A program made the translations under genes and the position numbers. Under the pieces are notes generated by a model. That model was not told the DNA's origin. It was given only the letters and a program-made list of their open reading frames with translations, and did not search any database. This document shows, piece by piece, positions 7,465 through 14,420 of a stretch of 21,237 nucleotides of DNA. This DNA is from Clostridium sp. UBA6758 (GTDB lineage Bacteria; Bacillota; Clostridia; Clostridiales; Clostridiaceae), in the NCBI GenBank assembly GCA_002453475.1, contig DKGY01000094.1:54976-76212 (forward strand), written 5' to 3'. Within the stretch, counting starts at the first letter, position 1, and each line of letters opens with the position of its first letter.

Positions 7465-7908
7465 TTATTTACCCTCTGTATAAGCATGTTCAAGTATATC
7501 TAAATATTCTGTGAAACTATCCTTATCCTCTTTAGAAACGTTTTCTAGGGAATAATCAAGAAACTTACATCTTTCCATAATTACTGCTTCTAATATGTTA
7601 TTTCCCTTTTCTAAACCTTTAATCCTAACTATTCGTCTATCTTTTGAATCTCTAACTCTCTTAACAAGATCCTTACTTTCCATTCTATCTACTAAGTCAG
7701 TGATAGTACTAGGAGCTTGATAAAGTTTATTACTAAGTTCGCTAATTGTAACTTCATTATGATTTATGATAATTTGTAAGGCTTCAAATTGTGCAGGGGT
7801 AATATCATAATCTTCCAATATAGTTCTTCCTTTTTTCTTTATATAAAAGCATACTCTTCTTAATAGTTTCTCTATCCTTTCTATTTGTGGATCTTCGTAA
7901 ATTTTCAA
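7465..7908 (-). CDS. MarR-family transcriptional regulator
   Basis: A 147-residue winged-helix repressor. Residues 33-100 carry the MarR core: ITPAQFEALQIIINH, ISELSNKLYQAPSTITDLVDRMESKDLVKR (recognition helix) and the wing DSKDRRIVRIKGLEKG. Amphipathic helices at both ends form the dimer interface. The start is a TTG codon at 7908 with AGGAG seven bases upstream; no other in-frame start comes before the HTH. The gene stands alone, with no transporter or enzyme beside it, so the ligand and regulon are unknown. A perfect dyad overlaps the -35 of its promoter, which strongly suggests autorepression. Confidence 0.92.
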   Translation of the reverse strand: MKIYEDPQIERIEKLLRRVCFYIKKKGRTILEDYDITPAQFEALQIIINHNEVTISELSNKLYQAPSTITDLVDRMESKDLVKRVRDSKDRRIVRIKGLEKGNNILEAVIMERCKFLDYSLENVSKEDKDSFTEYLDILEHAYTEGK

Positions 7909-7964
7909 AAAATCACTCCTAAATTATATTATAAACAGCATAAGTGCTTATATACTCTTGCACT

Positions 7965-7993
7965 ATTATACACTTTTTTTCGAATATAGTCAA
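7965..7993 (-). promoter_or_regulatory. marR promoter
   Basis: On the minus strand TTGACT (7988-7993) and TATAAT (7965-7970) are separated by exactly 17 bases. Confidence 0.8.
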
Positions 7994-8019
7994 TAAATTA
8001 CAGTTTATTGACTATATTC
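7982..8019. promoter_or_regulatory. MarR operator, candidate: 16-bp perfect inverted repeat
   Basis: Arms 7982-7997 and 8004-8019 are exact reverse complements with a 6-base spacer. The proximal arm contains the whole -35 box of marR. There is no T-run next to it, so a DNA operator is more likely than a terminator. Confidence 0.72.
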
Positions 8020-8020
8020 A

Positions 8021-8066
8021 ATAAAAAACAACATCTTGAAATTTTAAATCAAGATGTTGTTTTTTA
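8021..8066. terminator. Intrinsic terminator downstream of abrB
   Basis: AACAACATCTTGA pairs with TCAAGATGTTGTT, with A-run and T-run flanks (about 8023-8066). It follows the abrB stop on the minus strand and insulates marR. Confidence 0.8.
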
Positions 8067-8101
8067 TATCTTTATTTTTAAATTAACTATGTAAGAATTT
8101 A

Positions 8102-8350
8102 CTATTCTTGCATTTTAGCAATGCTATCAAGACATTCTTCACAGATGTTTTTACCTTTGTAGTTTTTAACATCTCTAGCATTACCGCAGAATAAACATGC
8201 TGGCTCATATTTTTTTAATATGATTTGATCTCTATCTACATAAATTTCTAAAGCATCTTTTATCTCGATATCTAAAGTTCTTCTTAATTCTATTGGGATT
8301 ACTATTCTCCCTAATTCGTCTACTTTTCTTACTATTCCTGTTGATTTCAT
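8102..8350 (-). CDS. abrB: AbrB-family transition-state regulator with C-terminal zinc ribbon
   Basis: An 82-residue protein. Residues 1-47 form the swapped-hairpin AbrB DNA-binding domain (STGIVRKVDELGRIVIPIELRRTL). The C-terminal half carries CLFC (52, 55) and CEEC (70, 73), a probable zinc-binding four-cysteine unit. AbrB-type proteins repress stationary-phase and sporulation genes during growth and are themselves repressed by Spo0A in related bacteria. AGGAGG precedes the ATG. The 217 bases upstream are almost pure A/T and I see no convincing promoter there. Confidence 0.93.
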   Translation of the reverse strand: MKSTGIVRKVDELGRIVIPIELRRTLDIEIKDALEIYVDRDQIILKKYEPACLFCGNARDVKNYKGKNICEECLDSIAKMQE

Positions 8351-8567
8351 AATATTTTCCTCCTAATGTTTGTTATTTATTTTTTCATAAGTATAAATTG
8401 AATTATATATAACTATTATATATAATTATTATAATTTGTATACATTATTAAATTATCCAATTACAATTAAAATATACATTAATAGTTAATATATATCTAT
8501 TATAACTTATTCTTTTAAATATTAACAGATATTTTTTTACTTTGTCAAATTTTACAAATAAAATGAT

Positions 8568-9059
8568 TTATCTATAGTTTGTAAATTGTACATCTATACC
8601 ATAATCTTTAGATTTTAAAAGTTGCATTGCTTCTTGTAAGTCATCTTTATTCTTCCCAGATATTCTTAATTGATCATCCATAATTTGAGGCTGAACCTTT
8701 ATTTTGCTAGCCTTGATATCTGCCACCATAGCCTTAGCTTTCTCAGTAGAGATACCTTTTATTAATTTACAATTAACTTTAGCTGTTCCTAGTGAACCTG
8801 AATCGATTTTTCCAACCTCAAGAGCTTTGGAAGAGACACCTCTTTTAATAAATTTCCCTTTAAGTATATCGATTACAGTATCTAATTTAAACTCATCATC
8901 AGATATGAGTTTGACTTCATCTTTCAGTAAAGTTATTTCCGTCTTAGTACCTTTAAAGTCATATCTTTGTTTAATTTCCTTTAGTGCTTGATTAATAGCG
9001 TTATCAATTTCTTGCATATTAATTTCAGATACCACATCAAAGGAATATGAACTTGCCAT
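8568..9059 (-). CDS. YajQ-family nucleotide-binding protein (DUF520)
   Basis: The 163-residue product matches YajQ along its length: the start SSYSFDVVSEI, NAINQALKEIKQRYDFKGTKTEI, the middle VGKIDSGSLGTAKVNCKLIKGIS and the end KSKDYGIDVQFTNYR. YajQ proteins have two RNA-recognition-like domains and bind nucleotides; some proteobacterial members bind cyclic di-GMP. The role in clostridia is not established. AAGGAGG lies ten bases upstream of ATG 9059. No clear terminator follows the stop. Confidence 0.95.
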   Translation of the reverse strand: MASSYSFDVVSEINMQEIDNAINQALKEIKQRYDFKGTKTEITLLKDEVKLISDDEFKLDTVIDILKGKFIKRGVSSKALEVGKIDSGSLGTAKVNCKLIKGISTEKAKAMVADIKASKIKVQPQIMDDQLRISGKNKDDLQEAMQLLKSKDYGIDVQFTNYR

Positions 9060-9093
9060 ACTTAGAACCTCCTTAAAATAATCTATATGTAAA

Positions 9094-9125
9094 AAACATA
9101 TAAATATATAATAATTTATATGTTT
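9094..9125. repeat. 12-bp inverted repeat in the yajQ leader
   Basis: Arms 9094-9105 and 9114-9125 are perfect reverse complements around an 8-base loop, in the divergent space between yajQ and the Cys-cluster gene. Function unknown. Confidence 0.5.
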
Positions 9126-9170
9126 AAAAATGTCTATATAATTTTTGAAAAATTTAAGTTAATTTTTTGG

Positions 9171-9199
9171 TTGAAGTTTTTTAATAGTTTTGTTAAAAT
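9171..9199 (+). promoter_or_regulatory. Promoter for the Cys-cluster gene
   Basis: TTGAAG (9171-9176) and TAAAAT (9194-9199) are separated by 17 bases and lie 33 bases before the gene start. Confidence 0.55.
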
Positions 9200-9232
9200 G
9201 ATTTAATATAGATAAAATGGGAAGTGATGATA

Positions 9233-9655
9233 ATGAAATATTGTATTTTTGATGAAAAGAAAGTATGTAATGATTGCGGTGAGTGCAATGTATGTGAATA
9301 TAATAGAGATAAGATCTGTGATAATTGCGGTAAATGTCTAGAGATTGAGGGATATGATGTTAAGGCTATAAAAATAGATGAGGTATTTGAGAAGAATAAA
9401 GAGGAAGAAATTAAAATTGATCTAGAAGATTTTAGTGATTTCGATACAGTTGAAGATGAGGATAGTTTTGCAGAAGAGGGTGTAGTTTCGTTGGAAGAGG
9501 ATGAAATGCCATATATAGATGCTCTCGATGATGAATCCAATTGGGATTATATATCTGATATAGAAGGCATGGATGAGCTTATGGAAGAAACAGATACAGA
9601 TGGACTGCTACATGAAGAATATCCAGGTTTATATGTAGTAAGCAATAAAAGATAG
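9233..9655 (+). CDS. Unrecognised protein: eight-cysteine N-terminal cluster and acidic tail
   Basis: A 140-residue soluble protein from ATG 9233 (GGGA ten bases upstream; GTG 9224 and ATG 9227 in the same frame are too close to it). Eight cysteines lie in the first 35 residues (4, 12, 15, 18, 21, 29, 32, 35), in two similar units, VCNDCGEC and ICDNCGKC. The CxxCxxCxxC spacing could hold an iron-sulfur cluster or zinc, but I see no complete ferredoxin fold. From about residue 45 the chain is strongly acidic (runs of D and E) and probably flexible, ending in YPGLYVVSNKR. It has its own promoter and terminator. I do not recognise a function; a metal-binding adaptor or sensor is only a guess. 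Confidence 0.8.
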   Translation: MKYCIFDEKKVCNDCGECNVCEYNRDKICDNCGKCLEIEGYDVKAIKIDEVFEKNKEEEIKIDLEDFSDFDTVEDEDSFAEEGVVSLEEDEMPYIDALDDESNWDYISDIEGMDELMEETDTDGLLHEEYPGLYVVSNKR

Positions 9656-9661
9656 CTACAC

Positions 9662-9690
9662 AAAACTATTATATATGATATAATAGTTTT
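9662..9690 (+). terminator. Hairpin after the Cys-cluster gene
   Basis: A perfect 12-bp stem (9662-9673 with 9679-9690) has a 5-base loop. The T-run is short (TTTTATAATATTTT), so it is a moderate terminator. TATAAT in the right arm could also serve as a -10 for the following leader, but I see no good -35. Confidence 0.6.
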
Positions 9691-9719
9691 ATAATATTTT
9701 ACTACGGAGGTACAAAAGA

Positions 9720-9743
9720 ATGATCATTACTATTCTTAATTAA
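9720..9743 (+). CDS. 7-codon leader peptide ahead of the ABC-F gene
   Basis: CGGAGG (9705-9710) stands nine bases before ATG 9720, which encodes MIITILN and stops at TAA 9741. The spacing and RBS are as good as those of real genes nearby. Its last codons (9735-9744) pair with 9811-9820 in a large hairpin. Short translated leaders are a known feature of inducible antibiotic-resistance ABC-F genes. Confidence 0.6.
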   Translation: MIITILN

Positions 9744-10019
9744 TTTTATATGCATAACAAAATAAGTATTTATTACACTTTAAATATAGTTTTATGTTTT
9801 TTGTTGTGCAATTAATTAGGCAGTGGTAATCTATTCTTTAAATTCTAATCATATAATAAGTACAATAATGTTTTGATAGGTGAAGGTATGTAACTATAGT
9901 TTACTATAATTAATTTATTTTAATAGTTTCTATTTACCCTTAACCAGTTTATATTATATGAATTAATAATAGAGTTGTAAGTTTGGTTTTAATTGCTTAT
10001 TGTGATTAAAACCTTTTTT
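9735..10019 (+). promoter_or_regulatory. Putative ribosome-mediated attenuator of the ABC-F gene
   Basis: The 427-base gap between the Cys-cluster gene and the ABC-F gene is a structured leader. Stem 1 joins 9751-9762 to 9799-9810 (12 bp, one G-U). An outer stem joins 9735-9744, inside the leader ORF, to 9811-9820 (10 bp, one G-U). An intrinsic terminator at 9985-10019 ends the leader. GCAATTAA (9808-9815) is exactly complementary to TTAATTGC (9989-9996), which overlaps the terminator's left arm, so the two pairings exclude each other. A stalled ribosome on the leader ORF would free 9808-9820 to act as antiterminator. The structure is read from the sequence; the mechanism is inference. Confidence 0.6.
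9985..10019 (+). terminator. Intrinsic terminator (attenuator) upstream of the ABC-F gene
   Basis: GGTTTTAAT (9985-9993) pairs with ATTAAAACC (10005-10013) around an 11-base loop and is followed by six T (10014-10019). It lies 63 bases before the ABC-F start, with no gene ending nearby, so it is an attenuator and not a normal gene end. Confidence 0.82.
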
Positions 10020-10082
10020 GTTTCTTAAAATTGAAGTACCACCATTGCCTTTTGATAGACTTTATTAAAAGGAGTGTTATAA

Positions 10083-11681
10083 ATGGGTAAAATAATTATA
10101 AAAAATATTTCTAAATCCTTTCAAAATCGCACAATTTTAAAAAATATAAGTTTTGAAATAGGAGATAATTCTAAGATAGGTCTTGTAGGAGAAAATGGCA
10201 TAGGTAAAAGTACCTTAAAACAAATAATAACTAAGAAGATTTCCTACGATGAAGGCAGTATCAATTATATTCCTTCAAATATTCTTATCGGAATTATAGA
10301 TGAAAACTTATATAATAATACTTTTTTAAGTGGTGGTGAAGCTACTAAAAAAGAAATTCTTAATATATTTCATAGTAATTATGACTTGTTTATACTAGAT
10401 GAGCCTACAAATCATTTAGATTTAAGTGGTGTTCAATGGTTAGAAAGACTTATAAATTCTATAAATAAACCTATGATTATAATAAGTCACGATAGGTTTT
10501 TCTTGGATGAAGTTACAAATAAGACCTTTGTTTTAAGTAATAACGGAATAAAAACCTATGAAGGTAATTATTCTTCTTATGAGAAACAGCTATTGATGGA
10601 AAAGATAACTAATGAAAATTTATATAACAAACAACAACAGGAAATAAAGGCTTTGAAAGAAAATATTAGTCAAAGAAAACAATGGTTTAACAAAGCACAC
10701 AAAATGGCGGGTACTAATGACCATTTAAGAGCATTAAGTAAAAAGCATGTTTCTATAATGAGATCAAAAGAAAAAAAGTTAGAAAAATTAAAAGAAGATG
10801 GAGTTGAAAGAATAAAGGATAATTCTTCAATTAAACTTATACTTAATAATACTAATAGTTTTAAAACAGCCATAAGAATTGAAAACCTTAGTAAATCCTT
10901 TGATAAAAAGTTATTATTTAAAGATGGAAACTTTACTATAAATGGTGGTGATAAAGTCGGCATCATTGGTAATAATGGTAGTGGTAAGACTACATTATTA
11001 AATATTCTTCTAGGTAAAGATAAGAATTACAGTGGTGAGGTTTATTTAAACCAAAATATGAAGATGAGCAGTTTATCTCAATATCTAGAAGTCGTAAATG
11101 AAGAACTAACTATACTAGATTATTTATTATCCACCAATGAAACTAAAAATATAATTCGGTTATATTTAGGAAGTGTATTTATAAAAGGGGATAGAGTAAA
11201 TACCTTAATTAAAAACTTAAGTATGGGCGAAAAATGTAGAGTAATATTTACTAAAATAATCATTGAAAATCCTGATTTAATAATTCTAGATGAACCAACT
11301 AATTATATGGATATCTTATCTAAAGAAAGTGTAAGTTTGCTTTTAAAAAGTTATTCTGGAACAGTTCTGGTAGTTTCTCATGATAGACATTTAATTTCTA
11401 CTGTATGTAATAGAATTCTAAAAATAGAAAATAATAAAATTATTAATTTTACTGGTAATCAGGATGAAATAATAGAGTTTTTCACTTGTAATAGGACTAA
11501 AAATAGTAAGTCAAGGGTCAATAAAGACGAAATATTAATGCTTCAGTGTCGACTTTCTCAGCTAAGTGGTTTACTAGATGATGTTTCATTAGAAAAGGAT
11601 GTTAAGTTAAAATATGAAAAAGAATTTTTGAATATTAGTAGGCGTATATCTGAATTGAGCGATAGAAAGTATAAAAAGTAA
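10083..11681 (+). CDS. ABC-F ATPase of the antibiotic-resistance type (Vga/VmlR/CplR-like)
   Basis: A 532-residue soluble protein with two ABC domains and no membrane segment. NBD1 has Walker A GENGIGKS (36-43), a signature LSGGE (82-86) and Walker B LFILDEPTNHLD (102-113). NBD2 has GNNGSGKT (296-303), LSMGE and LIILDEPTNYMD. A charged helical linker (about 165-260) joins them. NBD1 is compact, with only about 40 residues between Walker A and signature, as in Vga and VmlR proteins. ABC-F factors bind the ribosomal E site, and the resistance types displace lincosamides, pleuromutilins and streptogramin A. AAGGAG precedes the ATG. The attenuator-like leader supports drug-inducible expression. 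The drug range cannot be read from sequence. Confidence 0.88.
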   Translation: MGKIIIKNISKSFQNRTILKNISFEIGDNSKIGLVGENGIGKSTLKQIITKKISYDEGSINYIPSNILIGIIDENLYNNTFLSGGEATKKEILNIFHSNYDLFILDEPTNHLDLSGVQWLERLINSINKPMIIISHDRFFLDEVTNKTFVLSNNGIKTYEGNYSSYEKQLLMEKITNENLYNKQQQEIKALKENISQRKQWFNKAHKMAGTNDHLRALSKKHVSIMRSKEKKLEKLKEDGVERIKDNSSIKLILNNTNSFKTAIRIENLSKSFDKKLLFKDGNFTINGGDKVGIIGNNGSGKTTLLNILLGKDKNYSGEVYLNQNMKMSSLSQYLEVVNEELTILDYLLSTNETKNIIRLYLGSVFIKGDRVNTLIKNLSMGEKCRVIFTKIIIENPDLIILDEPTNYMDILSKESVSLLLKSYSGTVLVVSHDRHLISTVCNRILKIENNKIINFTGNQDEIIEFFTCNRTKNSKSRVNKDEILMLQCRLSQLSGLLDDVSLEKDVKLKYEKEFLNISRRISELSDRKYKK

Positions 11682-11734
11682 AATAAAGAAGGATAGCAGC
11701 TATAGATTTAATAGTTGCTATCCTTCTTTATTTT
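11680..11734. terminator. Bidirectional terminator between the ABC-F and recombinase genes
   Basis: A perfect 19-bp stem (11680-11698 with 11716-11734) with A- and T-rich ends serves both converging genes. It overlaps both their stop codons. Confidence 0.9.
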
Positions 11735-12731
11735 ACTCATCCCCCAAGGGGTGAGTTTTAATTGCTTCTCTTAGGGTTTCATCATCAACATGAACATATA
11801 TTTGAGTAGTGCTTACATTTTCATGACCTAATATCTCCTGAAGAGTTTTAACATCTACACCACCATGCTTATGAAGTAGAGTTGCAGAGGTATGCCTTAA
11901 TTTGTGAGGTGTGTATTTATCAGTATCGAGACCTGCTGCGCCTATATATTTTTTTATTATCCTCTCTACAGTACGTTTATTGATTCTTCTATATTTTCCA
12001 CTTATAAATAGGGCTTCTTTATCTTCACTATGAACTTTATCTGCAATGTCATTTCTTACTGCAAGATATTTATTTATAGCCTTAATAGATGCTTTATTAA
12101 GGTATATAGTTCTTTCTTTATTTCCTTTACCAATGACAGTAAGGGTATCACCTTTAATATTAGCAATATCAATGCTACAAAGCTCTGATAGTCTCACGCC
12201 ACAATTTAAGAATAGGGTAATTATACATAAATCCCTAGGTGAATTTTTATCTCTATTATTAGCTACAGCTAATAAGTCTCTACTTTCATCTAAAGTTAAG
12301 TAAATGGGGGAGCGCTTTCCTATTTTAGGACTTTCTAAATCTAAAGTAGGGTCTGTAGGTATAAGTTTAGCCTTAGAACATAAATAGTGAAAAAAGGACT
12401 TTAGCGAGGCAACTTTTCTTGCCTTTGCATAGGTTCCATTTTCTCTGATATTCTCTAAAAAGGATAGATAGGTGTAAAAATCAACCAATTCTAAATTCTT
12501 AAGATAATCAGAAGATATGTCATCAATAGGAATATTTTCGAAGATAACATCTTTTGATAATTTAACTTCATTATTATGTACTTTAAGAAATTTAAAGAAT
12601 AAAGTTAGGTCATAAGCGTAGGCAACTAAAGTATTGCTAGAAACACCTTTAACAGAAGAAAGGTAACTTAAATAGTCCTTTAGTATTTTGGGTAGAGAAT
12701 TATCTTGCATATAATTTATTTTAGAATCCAT
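11733..12731 (-). CDS. Tyrosine recombinase, XerC/XerD type
   Basis: About 332 residues. The N-terminal SAM-like core-binding domain spans about 12-125 and the catalytic domain about 140-320. All catalytic residues are present: Arg180 (GVRLSEL), Lys205 (IGKGNKERT), His276 and Arg279 (HKLRHTSA), His303 (LGHENVSTTQ) and nucleophile Tyr312 (IYVHV). Xer proteins resolve chromosome dimers at dif. Whether this is the housekeeping enzyme or a paralogue cannot be decided here; no dif-like site or mobile-element genes are visible. ATG 12740 is too close to the AAAGGGG site, while ATG 12731 has ten bases of spacing, so I chose 12731. It lies 100 bases after thiM on the same strand, with a dyad between. 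Confidence 0.92.
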   Translation of the reverse strand: MDSKINYMQDNSLPKILKDYLSYLSSVKGVSSNTLVAYAYDLTLFFKFLKVHNNEVKLSKDVIFENIPIDDISSDYLKNLELVDFYTYLSFLENIRENGTYAKARKVASLKSFFHYLCSKAKLIPTDPTLDLESPKIGKRSPIYLTLDESRDLLAVANNRDKNSPRDLCIITLFLNCGVRLSELCSIDIANIKGDTLTVIGKGNKERTIYLNKASIKAINKYLAVRNDIADKVHSEDKEALFISGKYRRINKRTVERIIKKYIGAAGLDTDKYTPHKLRHTSATLLHKHGGVDVKTLQEILGHENVSTTQIYVHVDDETLREAIKTHPLGDE

Positions 12732-12761
12732 AAAATCCATTCCCCTTTAATTTTTATAGCA

Positions 12762-12793
12762 TAATGTCGCGAAACTTACATTTCACGACATTA
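12762..12793. repeat. 13-bp inverted repeat between thiM and the recombinase gene
   Basis: Arms 12762-12774 and 12781-12793 are reverse complements except for one position, which becomes G-U in minus-strand RNA; the spacer is CTTACA. No U-run follows. It lies about 30 bases before the recombinase start, so it could be an operator at that promoter or an RNA hairpin. Confidence 0.65.
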
Positions 12794-12830
12794 ATTATTC
12801 GGTGAAGAGAGGTAAAAATCCTTTAATTTT

Positions 12831-13658
12831 TTAAAATTTCTTTTCTATTTTTATTTTATTCTCTAAAATTTTATAATCTACATTACTTATACAATCAATT
12901 AAATGTATTTTTAAAGATCCATTTCCCTGAGATTTTTCTACTATTTTACTATAAGCAAGTTCACCACATACTCCCATAATACCTAAAGCAGTTACGGTAG
13001 CATCTAATAGTTTATCTGGATTAGCACCAACTAAAACTCCTATAATCGATGAAAGCATACATCCTGTTCCTGTTATATTTCTCATGGATGGATGCCCATT
13101 TCTAATAATATATACCAAATCTTTATCTGCAACTATATCTATAGCTCCTGTAATGGCTATAATTGCCCCTAGATCTGTAGAAAGCTGTGTAGCTAGACCA
13201 ATTGCACCTTCAATATTATATTCAGTTATAGTCTCAATTTCACTGGCATCTACACCTTTACATATTGTCTTTTTATTTCCTATGGTTTTTATTTCAGAAA
13301 TATTTCCTTTTATAATTTGAAAATCCACAGTGTTTAAAAGCTCCTTTAGAGCCTGTTGTCTAAATGATGATGCACCAACACCTACAGGATCTAATATTAT
13401 AGGATGCTTTAATTTATTAGCCCTCCTCCCTGCTTTAATCATGGCTTCTAATATTCTTGGATTTAAAGTTCCTAAATTCATCACTAAGGCATTGCTTAAG
13501 GTGGTTATCTCCTCTACTTCCTCTGGATCATCAGCCATAATAGGAGAACCTCCACAAGCTAAAGTTATATTAGCACAATCATTAGCTACCACATAATTAG
13601 TTATATTGTGCACTAGTGGGTTAGTTTTTTTTGCTATATCTAAAATATCTTTAATCAT
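12831..13658 (-). CDS. thiM: Hydroxyethylthiazole kinase
   Basis: The 275-residue ribokinase-fold enzyme phosphorylates 4-methyl-5-(2-hydroxyethyl)thiazole so that it can be used for thiamine phosphate synthesis; it is a salvage enzyme. Visible motifs are PLVHNITNYVVANDCAN, CGGSPIMADDPEE, IILDPVGVGASSFR, IKGNISEI and the anion-hole and catalytic NITGTGCM (Gly197 to Met201, Cys200). AGAGGGGAT precedes the ATG. It follows thiW by about 60 bases on the same strand and is presumably transcribed with it from the TPP riboswitch promoter. No thiD, thiE or pyrimidine-branch gene is present in the window. Confidence 0.97.
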   Translation of the reverse strand: MIKDILDIAKKTNPLVHNITNYVVANDCANITLACGGSPIMADDPEEVEEITTLSNALVMNLGTLNPRILEAMIKAGRRANKLKHPIILDPVGVGASSFRQQALKELLNTVDFQIIKGNISEIKTIGNKKTICKGVDASEIETITEYNIEGAIGLATQLSTDLGAIIAITGAIDIVADKDLVYIIRNGHPSMRNITGTGCMLSSIIGVLVGANPDKLLDATVTALGIMGVCGELAYSKIVEKSQGNGSLKIHLIDCISNVDYKILENKIKIEKKF

Positions 13659-13719
13659 TTTATCCCCTCTCTATTAATATTTATTTTTTAAATATTAATG
13701 TGTTAACTTCTAATTACCT

Positions 13720-14217
13720 TCATTCGTTAGAAAATTTTTCTAATATTCCTGTTTTTTTGAGAGCCATTAAAAATAGTATGGCTATTACTGCACCACCAAT
13801 GGAGCTTACGCTAAATGGCACTACAAAGCCCCAAAGAGCTGCTTCCTTTGATAGAATGAACTTTGCTACTGGATAGGCTATTAAAGCTCCTATTACCCCT
13901 GTACCGAAGATTTCTCCTATAGATGCCATAGTTATTTTTTTATTATATTTATATAGTATTCCTGCTAAGATAGCTCCACACATACTTCCTGGAAAAGCTA
14001 GAAATGTTCCTGTACCCATTAGCACTCTAATTAAAGAAGTAAGGAAAGCTACAGCTACTCCATAAAAAGGACCTAAAATAACAGCTGATAACACGTTTAT
14101 CAAGTGCTGAACTGGAGCACATTTCGCAATTCCTACTGGTATAACTATAACTGTAGATAAAATAACTCCCATTGCAATGAAAATTCCAGCTAAAGTTAAT
14201 TTTTTAGTTTTTAACAT
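13720..14217 (-). CDS. thiW: ThiW, thiazole-precursor ECF transporter substrate-binding (S) component
   Basis: A 165-residue integral membrane protein with about five or six hydrophobic segments. It begins KKLTLAGIFIAMGVILSTVIVIPVG and includes KCAPVQHLINVLSAVILGPFYGVAVAFLTSLIR, MGTGTFLAFPGSMCGAILAG and SKEAALWGFVVPFSVSSIGGA. ThiW is the S component that recognises the thiazole moiety and uses the shared ECF energising module, encoded elsewhere. Pairing with thiM gives an uptake-and-phosphorylation salvage unit. The TPP riboswitch directly upstream confirms the thiamine context. The start has GAGGGG about eleven bases upstream, slightly long spacing. Confidence 0.95.
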   Translation of the reverse strand: MLKTKKLTLAGIFIAMGVILSTVIVIPVGIAKCAPVQHLINVLSAVILGPFYGVAVAFLTSLIRVLMGTGTFLAFPGSMCGAILAGILYKYNKKITMASIGEIFGTGVIGALIAYPVAKFILSKEAALWGFVVPFSVSSIGGAVIAILFLMALKKTGILEKFSNE

Positions 14218-14272
14218 TACATATCATCCCCTCAAGATCAATATTTTTTTATTTACTTACCCTCCCCTATAT

Positions 14273-14311
14273 GAACAAAAATAAAAGGTACACCAACTAA
14301 GTGGTATACCT
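14273..14311 (-). terminator. Terminator of the TPP riboswitch expression platform
   Basis: On the minus strand AGGTATACCA pairs with TGGTGTACCT (one G-U; 14286-14311), followed by TTTTATTTTT. It lies between the aptamer and thiW, so ligand binding would promote termination. Confidence 0.88.
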
Positions 14312-14328
14312 ATAATTATATAAATCTA

Positions 14329-14407
14329 CTTCCTACGTTGGCATTATCCAAATCAGGTACGGTCGAAGTTTACACTTCCTCTCAGCCTGTACACAAGCTC
14401 CCGAATA
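14329..14407 (-). ncRNA. TPP (THI-box) riboswitch aptamer
   Basis: On the minus strand the conserved blocks appear in order: GGGAGC, then the pyrimidine-sensor core CAGGCTGAGAGGAAG, then GACCGTACCTGA, then TTTGGATAATGCCAACGTAGG. This is the full thi-box consensus. It would switch off thiW-thiM when thiamine pyrophosphate is abundant, by way of the adjacent terminator. Confidence 0.97.
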
Positions 14408-14420
14408 TTAAGTTAACTAA

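Noticed and set aside
8540..8555. Spo0A-box-like TTTGTCAAA upstream of abrB
   Set aside because: It differs from the TGTCGAA core, lies about 190 bases from the abrB start and directly behind the yajQ stop in very AT-rich DNA; chance is likely.
9193..9540. Minus-strand open frame of about 115 codons, very Ser-rich
   Set aside because: It is the reverse image of the acidic Glu/Asp codons of the Cys-cluster gene, has no RBS and reads as low-complexity sequence.
9656..10082. T-box or metabolite riboswitch ahead of the ABC-F gene
   Set aside because: No T-box core or known aptamer motif is visible; the leader ORF and terminator fit ribosome-mediated attenuation better.
11733..12731. Tyrosine recombinase as evidence of a prophage or integrated element
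   Set aside because: There are no phage, conjugation or toxin-antitoxin genes, no attachment-site repeats and no tRNA; the flanks are ordinary metabolic genes, and it is closest to Xer proteins.
13084..13596. Plus-strand open frames opposite thiM
   Set aside because: thiM is unmistakable on the minus strand; these frames have no RBS and no recognisable protein features.
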